From Nocardia rhamnosiphila NBRC 108938 (GTDB lineage Bacteria; Actinomycetota; Actinomycetes; Mycobacteriales; Mycobacteriaceae): a DNA stretch of 64,000 nt. Shown here one piece after another: positions 54,957-63,390 of the stretch. The position numbers were made by a program, and so were the translations under genes. How positions within the stretch are numbered: the stretch's first letter is position 1; each line of letters opens with the position of its first letter. Below the pieces are notes generated by a model. That model ran no database searches. It was given only the letters and a program-made list of their open reading frames with translations, and was not told the DNA's origin. The stretch spans positions 186,001 through 250,000 of the forward strand of contig NZ_JOAJ01000010.1 in NCBI RefSeq assembly GCF_000720425.1, written 5' to 3'.

Positions 54957-56654
54957 ATGAGTTCAGCACTGGGAGTGTCGGTGGGAACCGGCGCGATCCG
55001 CTTGGCGCGCCCACCTGCGGGCGCCGCGACGTCCGACCCACAGTCGTTCGAGCTGCGGACCTTCGTCGTCCCGAGCGAGACCCCGAGCGCCGAGCGGGCC
55101 GCGCTCTCGGTGGCCGCCGCGTTGAACTCCGACCCCGGGATAGCCCGGACCGTCCTGGCCTGCCGCGACGAGTTGCAGGCCGAGGCCGTGCACGTGGCGA
55201 TGGCCGAACACGGGCTCGACGACTACGACATCGTGCCCGATATCGAGGCCACGCTCGAATTCGCCACCGCCTCGGGCGCACTGGCCGGGGTCAGCACGCT
55301 CGGTGTCTACGACCTGGGCGCCTCCGGTCTGTCGGTCACTGTGGTGGAGGTCGCCGGTGGGCAGATCGTGCACACCGAACGCACCGGTGATATCAGCGGC
55401 GAATACTTCGATTCGCTGATCCGGGAGCAGCAGATCAATTCCGGCCGGATCGCCCATCCGCCCGACCCGGACGGTCTGGCGCGGCTGGATACGCTGTGCC
55501 GCTCGGCGAAGGAAAAGCTTTCGGGGACCTCCGCGGTGGCGCTGCCCAGCGATTACGGACCGGTGCTGCTCACCCAGGAGAATTTCACCGCCCTCATCGC
55601 CCGGGCGGTCGAGAGCTCGGTCCACTCCACCCGCGAGATCATCGGCCGTTCAGGCCGTCCGGTGCAGGCTGTGCTCGCGGTGGGCGGCGGCGTCCGTATC
55701 CCGCTGGTCAGCCGCACGCTCCGGGAAATACTGGAGATGCCGGTGCTGGTGCCACCGGAGCCGGAGGCGGCGACGGCGCGGGGCGCCGCCCTGCTTGCGC
55801 AGCTGGCGCCGGAGTCGCGGGCGGCCGCTGTCCCGCAGCGTTCGGGTAGTTCGGCGTCGCCGCTTGTGGCCGCCGCGGCGCAGGCCACCGATCCTCCGGC
55901 CTCCCCGCCCACACCACAGGTCGGCATTTTCGGGGCCGAACTCGAAAGCCCCCCGGCAGCACCGGACGACGCCGCAACGAAAACGACCGTTGTCGCTCCG
56001 GCCGTTTCGCGGCCGAAGATGCCCATGCCACAACCCGGAATCTTCGGCCCGCCCGCCGGTAGCGCGGTGGACCTGCCGGCCGACTCCGTGGCACGCACCG
56101 GTCCCGCCACCGAGCGCCCCGGCCCCGAGAAGTACTCGACCGGCACCGCTGCGGTGCCGCAGACCGTGGCGGCGCGCCCGGTCCTGTCCACAGCTCCGCA
56201 ATTGACGCCCGAGGAGGATCCACCCACCATCGCGCTGCGGATTCCGCAGAAGCTACTGCCCCGGCGGTCGTTCCGCGAACCCCCGCAGCGCCGGCGTCGT
56301 GAGCTCGGCGTCGCCGCGGTGGCCGTGAGCGCACTGGTGGTGGTGGCCGCGATCGGTATCGGTCTCGGCTACGGCCAGCACATGTTCCGCCAGGAATCGA
56401 CCACCGTCGAAGGCACGACCCCACCGCCGGCGAGTTCGGCGACCTCGCCCACGGCTCGGCCCGGAATGGCGGGCGCATCGCTGACCACCGCGCCGGAGCA
56501 CGAATCGCTGGCCGAGCCGCCTCCGGTGGCCGCGCCTCGGGAGACCGAGACGCCCACGACCACCACCGGCCCGAACACCTTCCAGGTGCCGGGTCTGCCG
56601 CCGATCGTGCTCCCGACCATTCCACCGCTGTTTCCGCCACCGCCGAGCCGCTGA
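54957..56654 (+). CDS. Hsp70-like actin-ATPase fold membrane protein (second of two)
   Basis: 565 residues from ATG 54957. An N-terminal actin/Hsp70-like module (1-300): ALGVSVGTGAIRLARPP, GVYDLGASGLSVTVVEVAGG (a phosphate-2 loop relative), SGEYFDSLIREQQI, and VLAVGGGVRIPLVSRTLREI with the adenosine-motif GGG. Then a Pro/Ala linker with FGPPAG-type repeats, one transmembrane helix (about 451-472), and an 88-residue external Thr/Pro/Glu-rich tail. The ATPase loops are better kept than in the protein at 36630, so ATP binding is likely. The domain arrangement resembles that gene, making a pair. Probably a membrane-linked chaperone or sensor. Confidence 0.8.
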   Translation: MSSALGVSVGTGAIRLARPPAGAATSDPQSFELRTFVVPSETPSAERAALSVAAALNSDPGIARTVLACRDELQAEAVHVAMAEHGLDDYDIVPDIEATLEFATASGALAGVSTLGVYDLGASGLSVTVVEVAGGQIVHTERTGDISGEYFDSLIREQQINSGRIAHPPDPDGLARLDTLCRSAKEKLSGTSAVALPSDYGPVLLTQENFTALIARAVESSVHSTREIIGRSGRPVQAVLAVGGGVRIPLVSRTLREILEMPVLVPPEPEAATARGAALLAQLAPESRAAAVPQRSGSSASPLVAAAAQATDPPASPPTPQVGIFGAELESPPAAPDDAATKTTVVAPAVSRPKMPMPQPGIFGPPAGSAVDLPADSVARTGPATERPGPEKYSTGTAAVPQTVAARPVLSTAPQLTPEEDPPTIALRIPQKLLPRRSFREPPQRRRRELGVAAVAVSALVVVAAIGIGLGYGQHMFRQESTTVEGTTPPPASSATSPTARPGMAGASLTTAPEHESLAEPPPVAAPRETETPTTTTGPNTFQVPGLPPIVLPTIPPLFPPPPSR

Positions 56655-56694
56655 CAGGACCGAACCGGCGTATCTTCCGGGCCGCGCCGACAGC

Positions 56695-58314
56695 TCAGCC
56701 CGGACCGGGACGGCCCGGACGCCGCCGGCGGATCTCGCGTTGCTCACCGCTGTTCGGCCACTGGTTGTCCGGACGCGGCGGTCCGGCCGGCCGGTCGCCC
56801 GGCTCCGGCCGGCCGGGATACCGCTGCGCGGACCGTGGCGGTCCGTACTGCCCGCCCCGTGTCACCGGTGTCTCACCGGTTCGCGGGCCGGGACGCTGAT
56901 CACCGGGGTTGCGCGGTACCCGTGGCTGTTCCCCGGTCGTCGGCCACGGCTGATAACCACGGCCGGAGCGGTTGCGCGGCGGGCCGCCTTCGGAACCACC
57001 CGGGCGAGCGACCTTACGGTGCGTACCGGTATCCGAGTGCCGGGCCGCCGCGGTCCGCCGGCCCGGGGTGGCCGGACCGCCGGTGGGCTTGTTGCCGAAG
57101 GGCCGGGCCAGCATGACCGCGATACCGGTCGTCAGGGGCACCGACAGCGCCAGGCAGATGCCGCCCACCGCCGACCGCGCGATCTCGATGGCCACCGCGT
57201 CGCCTACCAGCACATCCCGGATCGGCCGGCCCGCCACACTGAACAGCAGCAGCAGCGGCAGCGCCCCACCGGCATAGGCCAGCACCAGGGTGTACACGGT
57301 GCTGGCGATATGGTCGCGGCCCACTCGCATGGCCGCGGCGAACACTTCGCGCCGGGTCGCCTTCTTGTCCAGTTCCGCGAGTTCGAATGCCGCGGACGCC
57401 TGGGTGATGGTCACATCGTTGAGCACGCCGAGTGAACCGATGATGAATCCGGCCAGCAGCAGGCCGGTGATGCTGACATGCTCGATATATGTTGCGACAT
57501 TGGTGTTCTGCTCTTCGGACAGACCGGTCAGCGTCGTCGCTTCGATGGTCAGCCAGGACAGCACCGCCGCCACCACCATGGAGGTGAGGGTGCCCAGCAG
57601 CGCGGAACTGGTGCGCAAGTTCACCCCGTGCGCCAGATACAGGACCGCGTACAGGATCAGCGAGCCGGCGACCAGCGCCACCGGTATCGCGGGCTTTCCG
57701 TCGAGCAGCGCGGGGAGCAGGAAGAACACCAGCACCGCGAACGCGAAAACCAGTCCGAGCAGCGCCCGGACCCCGCGCCAGCGGGCGACCACCACGATCA
57801 CCACGACGAAGGCCAGCACGATCAGGCTCAGCGGCATACCCCGCGCGTAATCGTCGAACGAGTACAGCGGTGTCCCGTCCGGCCCGGTCTGCCGCACGAT
57901 CCGCAGGTCGTCACCGGCGGCCAGATCGGGTTGCCCGGGGCCCGGCGCGATTTCGAGAAGCGTGTGTTCACCCTCGTGCGGACCGGATTCGATGGCGATC
58001 AGACTCCGCTGGCAGTCGTAGACCTGCATGGTGGGCGGCTGGGGTTCACCGTCGAAGACGCGGCCGATGGACGGACTGCCGCAGGCGCCGATATCCTGCC
58101 GGATCACCTTTCCGGCTTCGGTGACCACCGCGGTTCCGTCGGCGTTCTGCATGGGCAGCGGGATCTCGACCTGCTGGCGGTCGGGCCACAGGGCGATCGT
58201 GGCGACGACGACAACGATTCCGATGGCGACCAGCAAACCGACCACGACGCGGGCGGCGGTCGCGCCGATGGCGATCGGCCGGGAGTGGTCGTGATGGTGA
58301 TGGTGGTCGCTCAC
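56695..58314 (-). CDS. YibE/F-family membrane protein
   Basis: 539 residues from ATG 58314. A natural His-rich start (MSDHHHHHDHSRP), an N-terminal helix (about 18-42), an external loop domain (45-160) and then about seven helices with the YibE/F core: MPLSLIVLAFVVVIVVVARW, GVRALLGLVFAFAVLVFFLL, ASAAFELAELDKKATRREVF, AAAMRVGRDHIASTVYTLVL and PLTTGIAVMLARPFG. A Pro/Arg/Gly-rich tail of about 120 residues follows. The family is widespread in Firmicutes and Actinobacteria, function unknown. It ends 40 bp from the convergent Hsp70-like gene. The His run may bind metal. Confidence 0.88.
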   Translation of the reverse strand: MSDHHHHHDHSRPIAIGATAARVVVGLLVAIGIVVVVATIALWPDRQQVEIPLPMQNADGTAVVTEAGKVIRQDIGACGSPSIGRVFDGEPQPPTMQVYDCQRSLIAIESGPHEGEHTLLEIAPGPGQPDLAAGDDLRIVRQTGPDGTPLYSFDDYARGMPLSLIVLAFVVVIVVVARWRGVRALLGLVFAFAVLVFFLLPALLDGKPAIPVALVAGSLILYAVLYLAHGVNLRTSSALLGTLTSMVVAAVLSWLTIEATTLTGLSEEQNTNVATYIEHVSITGLLLAGFIIGSLGVLNDVTITQASAAFELAELDKKATRREVFAAAMRVGRDHIASTVYTLVLAYAGGALPLLLLFSVAGRPIRDVLVGDAVAIEIARSAVGGICLALSVPLTTGIAVMLARPFGNKPTGGPATPGRRTAAARHSDTGTHRKVARPGGSEGGPPRNRSGRGYQPWPTTGEQPRVPRNPGDQRPGPRTGETPVTRGGQYGPPRSAQRYPGRPEPGDRPAGPPRPDNQWPNSGEQREIRRRRPGRPGPG

Positions 58315-58637
58315 CCCGGTCAGCCTAGAGGATTCACAGAAGGCCCATGTGACCGGCAGATGCGGCTTACGCTGCGATTTCGCGATATTTCCGAGAACCT
58401 CGGGAAGGGGCGGCGGAGAGCAGGGGGATGTCTCCGCCGCCCGCGGGCAGGCGGCCCAGGGGGGTAGGCGGCCTAACCCGAGGACCAGGTTGCCCAGGGG
58501 GGGTAGACAACCTGGCCGGGCACTTTGAGGTGCCGAGGACCACTGTACACACAGGATCCTCTTTTGTGCCAGTAGGTTCGGAAAATTGGGTTTATTCCGG
58601 ATGGAGAGTCGGTTTTAACCCGGAGTTACCCGCCCGA
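58315..58637. other. 323-bp region containing a 6C-like RNA on the minus strand
   Basis: Lies 5' of yibE/F and 3' of the aminotransferase gene. 58391-58535 holds the C-loop hairpins annotated separately. Just right of them (58541-58562) is TGTGTACAGT on the minus strand, a possible extended -10. From 58563 to 58637 the sequence is AT-richer with no gene seen. Confidence 0.6.
58391..58535 (-). ncRNA. 6C-like small RNA with two UACCCCCC(C)UG loops
   Basis: Minus strand, in order of transcription: a small stem CGGCAC...GTGCC at about 58518-58535; hairpin A (58515-58485), a 10-bp stem with one wobble, loop TACCCCCCCTG; hairpin B (58474-58449), 8 bp with one mismatch, loop TACCCCCCTG; hairpin C (58442-58408), a perfect 12-bp stem, loop CATCCCCCTGC; then CCGAG-GTT-CTCGG (58403-58391). 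Two hairpins with six or more C in the loop define the actinobacterial 6C RNA class, which acts as a trans-acting sRNA through its C-rich loops in mycobacteria. A promoter-like TGTGTACAGT is just upstream. Ends are approximate. Confidence 0.75.
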
Positions 58638-59891
58638 CTACTGTCGATAGCTCGTGAGGAAATTGCCGAAACGCTCTATGGCAACGGCCAGATCGCGAGC
58701 CCAGGGCAGGGTTACGATCCGCAAATGATCATGATGCGGCCAGTTGAAACCGGTGCCCTGCACCATCAGGATCTTCTCCTGTAGCAACAGGTCCTGGACC
58801 AGCTTCTCGTCGTCGTGGATCTCGTGTACCTCGGGGTCCAGCCTAGGGAACGCATACAGCGCGCCTTTGGGTTTCACGCACGACACGCCGGGAATCGCAT
58901 TCAATCGCTCCCAGGCCACATCACGCTGTTCCAGCAACCGTCCGCCCGGCAGGATCAGATCCTCGATGCTCTGATAACCCCCGAGCGCTACCTGAATGGC
59001 GTGCTGCGCGGGCACATTCGGGCACAGCCGCGACGACGCGAGCAGATCCACGCCCTCCAGGAACCCGGCGGCGTGCTCCTTCGGCCCCGTGATGGCCAGC
59101 CAGCCGGACCGGTAACCGGCCACCCGGTACGCCTTGGACAGGCCGTTGAAGGTGAGGCACAGCAGATCGGGCGCCAGCGACGCGAGCGAGATGTGCTTGG
59201 CGTCGTCGTAGAGGATCTTGTCGTAGATCTCGTCCGCCAGCAGCAGCAGCCGGTGCTTGCGCGCCAGGTCGACGAGTTGCTGCAGTACCTCCGCCGAGTA
59301 CACCGCACCGGTCGGATTGTTGGGGTTGATCACCAGCAGCGCCTTGGTGCGTTCGGTGATCTTCGATTCGATATCGGCGATATCGGGCTGCCAGCCACTG
59401 GCCTCGTCGCACAGGTAGTGCACCGGGGTGCCGCCGGCCAGGCTGGTCATCGCCGTCCAGAGCGGATAGTCGGGTGCCGGGATCAGCACCTCGTCCCCGT
59501 TGTCCAGCAACGCCTGCATGGTGATGGTGATGAGTTCGGAGACCCCGTTACCGAGGTAGACATCGTCGACATCGAGTTCCGGGAAACCGGGGACCAGCTC
59601 GTAGCGGGTCACGATCGCCCGGCGAGCGGGCAATATGCCCTTGGACTCGGAGTAGCCCTGCGCGGTCGGCAGGGCGGCGATCATATCCCGCATGATCACA
59701 TCGGGGGCTTCGAAGCCGAACGGCGCGGGGTTGCCGATATTGAGCTTCATGATCCGGTGGCCCTCGGATTCCAGCCGTGCCGCGTGTGCGTGTACCGGTC
59801 CACGGATCTCGTAGACGACATTCTGCAGCTTCTTGGACTGCTCCAGAATCCGGGGCGCGGGGTGCGAATGGCCAGTACTCACCCGATCCAT
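58638..59891 (-). CDS. PLP-dependent alanine aminotransferase (Rv0337c-like)
   Basis: 417 residues. Fold-type I aminotransferase: MKLNIGNPAPFGFEAPDVIM, GNGVSELITITMQALLDNGD, VINPNNPTGAVYSAEVLQQL (substrate/PLP Asn), ADEIYDKILYDD (Asp for the pyridine N) and the PLP-lysine motif NGLSKAYRVAGYRSGWL. This is the AlaA/Rv0337c type (annotated aspC in M. tuberculosis, probably alanine:2-oxoglutarate). In M. tuberculosis it is next to the Rv0338c Fe-S reductase; here the two are 12 kb apart. The 6C-like RNA lies beyond its stop. Confidence 0.95.
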   Translation of the reverse strand: MDRVSTGHSHPAPRILEQSKKLQNVVYEIRGPVHAHAARLESEGHRIMKLNIGNPAPFGFEAPDVIMRDMIAALPTAQGYSESKGILPARRAIVTRYELVPGFPELDVDDVYLGNGVSELITITMQALLDNGDEVLIPAPDYPLWTAMTSLAGGTPVHYLCDEASGWQPDIADIESKITERTKALLVINPNNPTGAVYSAEVLQQLVDLARKHRLLLLADEIYDKILYDDAKHISLASLAPDLLCLTFNGLSKAYRVAGYRSGWLAITGPKEHAAGFLEGVDLLASSRLCPNVPAQHAIQVALGGYQSIEDLILPGGRLLEQRDVAWERLNAIPGVSCVKPKGALYAFPRLDPEVHEIHDDEKLVQDLLLQEKILMVQGTGFNWPHHDHLRIVTLPWARDLAVAIERFGNFLTSYRQ

Positions 59892-59976
59892 GGTGCCACC
59901 AGGGGCAAGCGGATATCCGGCCCGCCCCGGCCCGGTGCCGGTCCGTTACCGCCGCCCGGAACACGCACGCCGGGCC

Positions 59977-59997
59977 CCCGGCCTGCACAGGGCCGGG
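59977..59997 (-). terminator. Possible terminator of the XRE/TPR gene
   Basis: CCCGGCC-TGCACAG-GGCCGGG, a 7-bp GC stem, 71 bp after the stop of the XRE/TPR gene on the minus strand. Confidence 0.4.
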
Positions 59998-60067
59998 AAA
60001 CCGGTCGATATCGCGCCGCTCCCGAGCCCGTTCGATCACCTCCCGCGCGCCCGCACGGGAGAGCCGG

Positions 60068-61444
60068 TTACCCGCTGCCCGGAGGCAGGCTGCGGGACGC
60101 GGTCGCCCCGCAGAATTCCTCGATCCGCTCGTCGAGAGCCCGCGCCTCGGCGACCCCGCGGAAAGCCGGCGCGCAGATCCGCCGCCGCAGGCCCGTGAGG
60201 CGTTCCTCCAACTGGGCGATCCGTTTGTCCTCGTCGAGCGCCAAGACCGGCAGCAGTGCCGCCGTGGCGCCGTCGAGGCTGCCGTTGATCAGATGGGCGG
60301 CGGCCGAATCGACGCGGGCCAGGGATTCGGCGCCATAGGAACGCTGCCGGGCCGGGCCGGTCCGGTAGAGCTCGATCGTGCGTTCGGTGGCCGCCAGCGC
60401 GGGTTCGGCCAGGCCGAGATGGATATAGGTCGCGCCCGCGTAATAGCCGGCCTTGGCGTCGGAGAAACCGAACACCCCGCCCACCTCGTCGTGCAGGCTG
60501 TCGATTCCGGCTCCGGAACTCGCGTCGGCGGCGGCGCGGATGCACCGTTCGGTATCGGCGGCGCTCCCGATCTTCGACCAGATCCGTGCCTCGATATTGT
60601 GCAGGCGCACCGCGGCGGTGGCCGAATCCGCGTACTCCTGACCGTGCTGTGCCAGCTGTAGCGCCCGGTGCGGCCGTTCGGACCAGTATTCGATCAGCGC
60701 GTGCATCCCGCGCGCCCAGGCCCGTAACCCGTTGTGGCCGCACAGTTCCGCGTACGCCCAGGCGGCCCGGATCTGCTCCCCGGCGGCATCGAGATAGCCG
60801 AGATCGGTACTCGCGTTGGCGAGCAGCCCCGACAGCGAGCCCGCCAGTAGATATAGGTGGCCGGTATCCGAGGGCCGCTGATGGCCCTCCAGCAGCCGGT
60901 ACACCCGGCGCCGCACCCGCAGCATCTCGACCATCATCGGCATCGGCGGGGTGTGCACGTAGTCGTTGGCGATCCGCGTGACATCGGCGTCGAGCTGGTC
61001 CAGCGTGCTCGGACCGATATTCGTACTCGCCGCCCGGCCCGCGTGTTCGCTCGCCTCGTGCGCTGCCGCCATGATCAGATCCCTCTCCGAAATCGCCGCC
61101 AGCCCTTCCCCGCGGGCCGCACCGGTATCGATGAGGGCCAGGAGTTCGGCGTCATTGGAATATCCGCTGGGCGCGGCGTACCGGCCGGCGTCCAGCAGCG
61201 GACCGGGAGCAGGTTCGGGAACGGTCAATGCCGCGAACCGGGTCCGTTCGACATCGTCGGATCGGGCGAGACAGGTATCCAGGGCAGCCTGATTGACCGG
61301 ACGCGGATGCACCCGGTCGCCCCCGGCCTCCCATTTGGACACCAGTCGTTCGTGCACACCCAGATGTGCCGCGAACTCCCGGATACTCATCCGCTTGGCC
61401 TCGCGAAGCGCCCGGGCCTCCTTTCCAGACCACTGGCCGACCAC
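60068..61444 (-). CDS. XRE-family regulator with TPR-like domain
   Basis: 458 residues from GTG 61444 (AAAGGG before it). Helix-turn-helix at residues 5-60 (EARALREAKRMSIREFAAHL, GVHERLVSKWEAGGDRVHPR), a linker, then all-helical TPR-like repeats to the C-terminus (for example MLRVRRRVYRLLEGHQRPSD, AAWAYAELCGHNGLRAWARG, AELEERLTGLRRR-like end). This is a typical Nocardia/Streptomyces regulator resembling the Bld/Rgg architecture. The divergent small gene at 61681 is its usual type of partner. The effector is unknown. Confidence 0.85.
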   Translation of the reverse strand: MVGQWSGKEARALREAKRMSIREFAAHLGVHERLVSKWEAGGDRVHPRPVNQAALDTCLARSDDVERTRFAALTVPEPAPGPLLDAGRYAAPSGYSNDAELLALIDTGAARGEGLAAISERDLIMAAAHEASEHAGRAASTNIGPSTLDQLDADVTRIANDYVHTPPMPMMVEMLRVRRRVYRLLEGHQRPSDTGHLYLLAGSLSGLLANASTDLGYLDAAGEQIRAAWAYAELCGHNGLRAWARGMHALIEYWSERPHRALQLAQHGQEYADSATAAVRLHNIEARIWSKIGSAADTERCIRAAADASSGAGIDSLHDEVGGVFGFSDAKAGYYAGATYIHLGLAEPALAATERTIELYRTGPARQRSYGAESLARVDSAAAHLINGSLDGATAALLPVLALDEDKRIAQLEERLTGLRRRICAPAFRGVAEARALDERIEEFCGATASRSLPPGSG

Positions 61445-61680
61445 GTTGTCACCCTTTCCGAACGATTTCCTTCTCCAGGGTACGAGCCGAATGTGACTGC
61501 AACCACAAGGAAATTCGCCATCACCGGCAATGGCAGCGCAAGGGCAGTGGAACGGGAGCGTGTAGGCGGTTCCGACGCGCCGGTGCGGACGCGATCCTGG
61601 AAAGACAGGTCGGCGAGACCGGCACAGGCCGTGGCTCGGCACGCCAGGGAGGCTCGGCAGCAGGAGGCAAGGGGTTCACC

Positions 61681-62124
61681 GTGAACGTGGAAAAGCTCAG
61701 AACGGTCGACGACTGGGCCGCGTACTATCGCCACGAATTCGGGTTACCGGCCACCGAACGCGGCGGTTTCGTCATGCTGCCGATCACCAGCCGGGCCTGC
61801 GTCGTCCACCTACCGACCGAACGCGCGAAAGCCGTACGCGACCTACTGGATTCACGGGAGATCCGAGTTCCCATGCTCGCCCGCCAGATTCGCTGGAGCT
61901 TCCTGGCCTACCCGGATCGCCGGCCGGATCCGGAAGTGGTCGAGATGCTGCAGCGCATCGATATCGATATCCCGTGGGTGGGGAGTGCGGTCATGCTGCC
62001 CACCGGGCTGGGCCGCTGGAATCGCGAGGGATGCAATTGGGTCGTACCGCCGGAACGCGACGGCCTGCTGCCCCCGCTGTCCACGGTGATCAATGCCGCG
62101 TTGCTGGCCGGTGGCGCGGAATGA
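61681..62124 (+). CDS. Small conserved actinobacterial protein, partner of the XRE regulator
   Basis: 147 residues from GTG 61681. Compact alpha/beta protein, WAAYYRHEFGLPATERGGFV, LPITSRACVVHLPTERAKAV, RQIRWSFLAYPDRRPDPEVV, GLGRWNREGCNWVVPPERDG. The pattern is familiar from Nocardia and Streptomyces genomes, where such genes lie beside XRE regulators with TPR tails; the start resembles primase/polymerase N-terminal regions, but the catalytic residues are not evident. Function unknown. It is divergent from the XRE gene (236 bp apart), and its stop is followed by a hairpin terminator. Confidence 0.75.
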   Translation: MNVEKLRTVDDWAAYYRHEFGLPATERGGFVMLPITSRACVVHLPTERAKAVRDLLDSREIRVPMLARQIRWSFLAYPDRRPDPEVVEMLQRIDIDIPWVGSAVMLPTGLGRWNREGCNWVVPPERDGLLPPLSTVINAALLAGGAE

Positions 62125-62133
62125 CCGGGGATG

Positions 62134-62171
62134 GGGCTACGTCCGGCGGCCGGGTCCGCCGGACGTAGCCC
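62134..62171. terminator. Bidirectional terminator
   Basis: Perfect 16-bp stem GGGCTACGTCCGGCGG (62134-62149) / CCGCCGGACGTAGCCC (62156-62171), loop CCGGGT, between the convergent ends at 62124 and 62213. Confidence 0.85.
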
Positions 62172-62212
62172 GCCCGGACGCCGCGGTGCGTCCGTTCGAT
62201 ATGGCCGCGTCC

Positions 62213-62725
62213 CTACCGGACGGACAGAATTCGTGACGCCTCGGTCAGCAGTAATGGCGCGAAACGTCGATGCCCCGGGGAGACGGCGGCCCAGACCCGC
62301 TCGCCCATCCGGCGTTCGTAGTGGACGAAGGTGGCCACCGAAGCGGTACCGTCGGCGAGCTCGACCACCAGACGCCCGCTGATCAGCCACGATCGAGCTC
62401 CCAGGGTGATCCAGGTGGCGCCGCGTTCGACGATCGGCCAGCCGGCCACCTGTCCGGCCGTCGATCGGCGCCGCAACCGCAGGCCCAGCACGACCCGCCA
62501 GACGAACTGCCCCCGCGCACCGGCCACTTCGCCGAGCGCGGTGCACGCCCACTCTTCCGGCGTCGCGGCCACGCCGGGCGACGTGTCGATCGTGAACTGG
62601 TCGGCGTAGTCGTAGATCGCCATACCACTGTGTGCCCGGATCGATGCGCCGATCTCGTACTGCCGCCGGGCGACCGGCTCGGCGCCGTCCGGGCGAAGCT
62701 CGGAATTCTCGGTCATCTTCGACAC
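62213..62725 (-). CDS. DUF2867-like protein divergent from TetR
   Basis: 170 residues from GTG 62725 with an AGGAAG before it (ATG 62716 is an alternative). Mixed alpha/beta: YEIGASIRAHSGMAIYDYAD, GARGQFVWRVVLGLRLRRRS, GRLVVELADGTASVATFVHY, and VSPGHRRFAPLLLTEASRIL. The pattern fits the SRPBCC/DUF2867-like group, tentatively. No membrane segment. It is controlled from the divergent promoter with two palindromes next to the TetR gene, and so is the likely target of that regulator. Function unknown. Confidence 0.7.
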   Translation of the reverse strand: MSKMTENSELRPDGAEPVARRQYEIGASIRAHSGMAIYDYADQFTIDTSPGVAATPEEWACTALGEVAGARGQFVWRVVLGLRLRRRSTAGQVAGWPIVERGATWITLGARSWLISGRLVVELADGTASVATFVHYERRMGERVWAAVSPGHRRFAPLLLTEASRILSVR

Positions 62726-62736
62726 CCACTTCCTGT

Positions 62737-62752
62737 TATACGCTGGCGTATA
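62737..62752. promoter_or_regulatory. TetR operator 1
   Basis: TATACGCTGGCGTATA, a perfect palindrome (TATACGC-TG-GCGTATA) just upstream of the DUF2867-like gene. Same arms as the second operator, 33 bp away. Confidence 0.8.
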
Positions 62753-62769
62753 TAAGACGCTAGCGCGAA

Positions 62770-62785
62770 TATACGGTGGCGTATA
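62770..62785. promoter_or_regulatory. TetR operator 2
   Basis: TATACGGTGGCGTATA has the same TATACG/CGTATA arms as operator 1. Two sites in a divergent TetR promoter are a standard arrangement for repression of both directions. Confidence 0.8.
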
Positions 62786-62810
62786 GATCTCGGTCCGTGA
62801 GAGGAGACAC

Positions 62811-63380
62811 ATGGGCGCGGTACGGACGACGAGCACCGGCTGGATCGACGAAGGGCTCCGTGCCCTGGCCCGCGGCGGCCCCGATGCCGTCCGCGTCGAA
62901 GCGCTCGCGAAATCGCTCGGCGTGACCAAGGGCGGTTTCTACGGGTACTTCGCCGACCGCAACGCCCTGCTCGAGGCGATGCTGGACACCTGGGAGCGGC
63001 GCAGCATCGACGACGTCCTGGACAGTGTCACGCGCGAAGGCGGCGACGCGCGCACCAAGATCCAGCGGGCCGGGGCACTCACCCTCTCCCCCGAACTGCT
63101 GCCCATCGACCTCGCCGTACGCGACTGGGCCCGGCGCGACGACGAGGTCGCGGCCCGCCTGCGCCGGGTGGACAACCAGCGCATGGCGTTACTGCGCGAA
63201 ATGATCGGCACCTACTTCACCGATCCCGTGGAAGTGGAGGCCCGCAGCCTACTCGCCTTCTGCGCGCGGATCGGGATGCACTTCCTGGCCGCCGACCCGC
63301 TCGACGGCACCGACCGCGCGGCGGTGCAGGCCCGGACCACCGATCTCGTGCTCGGCCCGCGTGCCACCGAGGACTCGTAG
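62811..63380 (+). CDS. TetR-family regulator
   Basis: 189 residues from ATG 62811. N-terminal TetR helix-turn-helix (WIDEGLRALARGGPDAVRVE, ALAKSLGVTKGGFYGYFADR, NALLEAMLDTWE), then a ligand-binding helical domain with DLAVRDWARRDDEVAARLRR and ARSLLAFCARIGMHFLA, typical of the family. Divergent from the DUF2867-like gene across two identical palindromic operators, so it probably represses both genes. The ligand is unknown. It converges with a truncated immunity-like gene with only a 10-bp gap. Confidence 0.92.
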   Translation: MGAVRTTSTGWIDEGLRALARGGPDAVRVEALAKSLGVTKGGFYGYFADRNALLEAMLDTWERRSIDDVLDSVTREGGDARTKIQRAGALTLSPELLPIDLAVRDWARRDDEVAARLRRVDNQRMALLREMIGTYFTDPVEVEARSLLAFCARIGMHFLAADPLDGTDRAAVQARTTDLVLGPRATEDS

Positions 63381-63390
63381 CGGCATCCGC

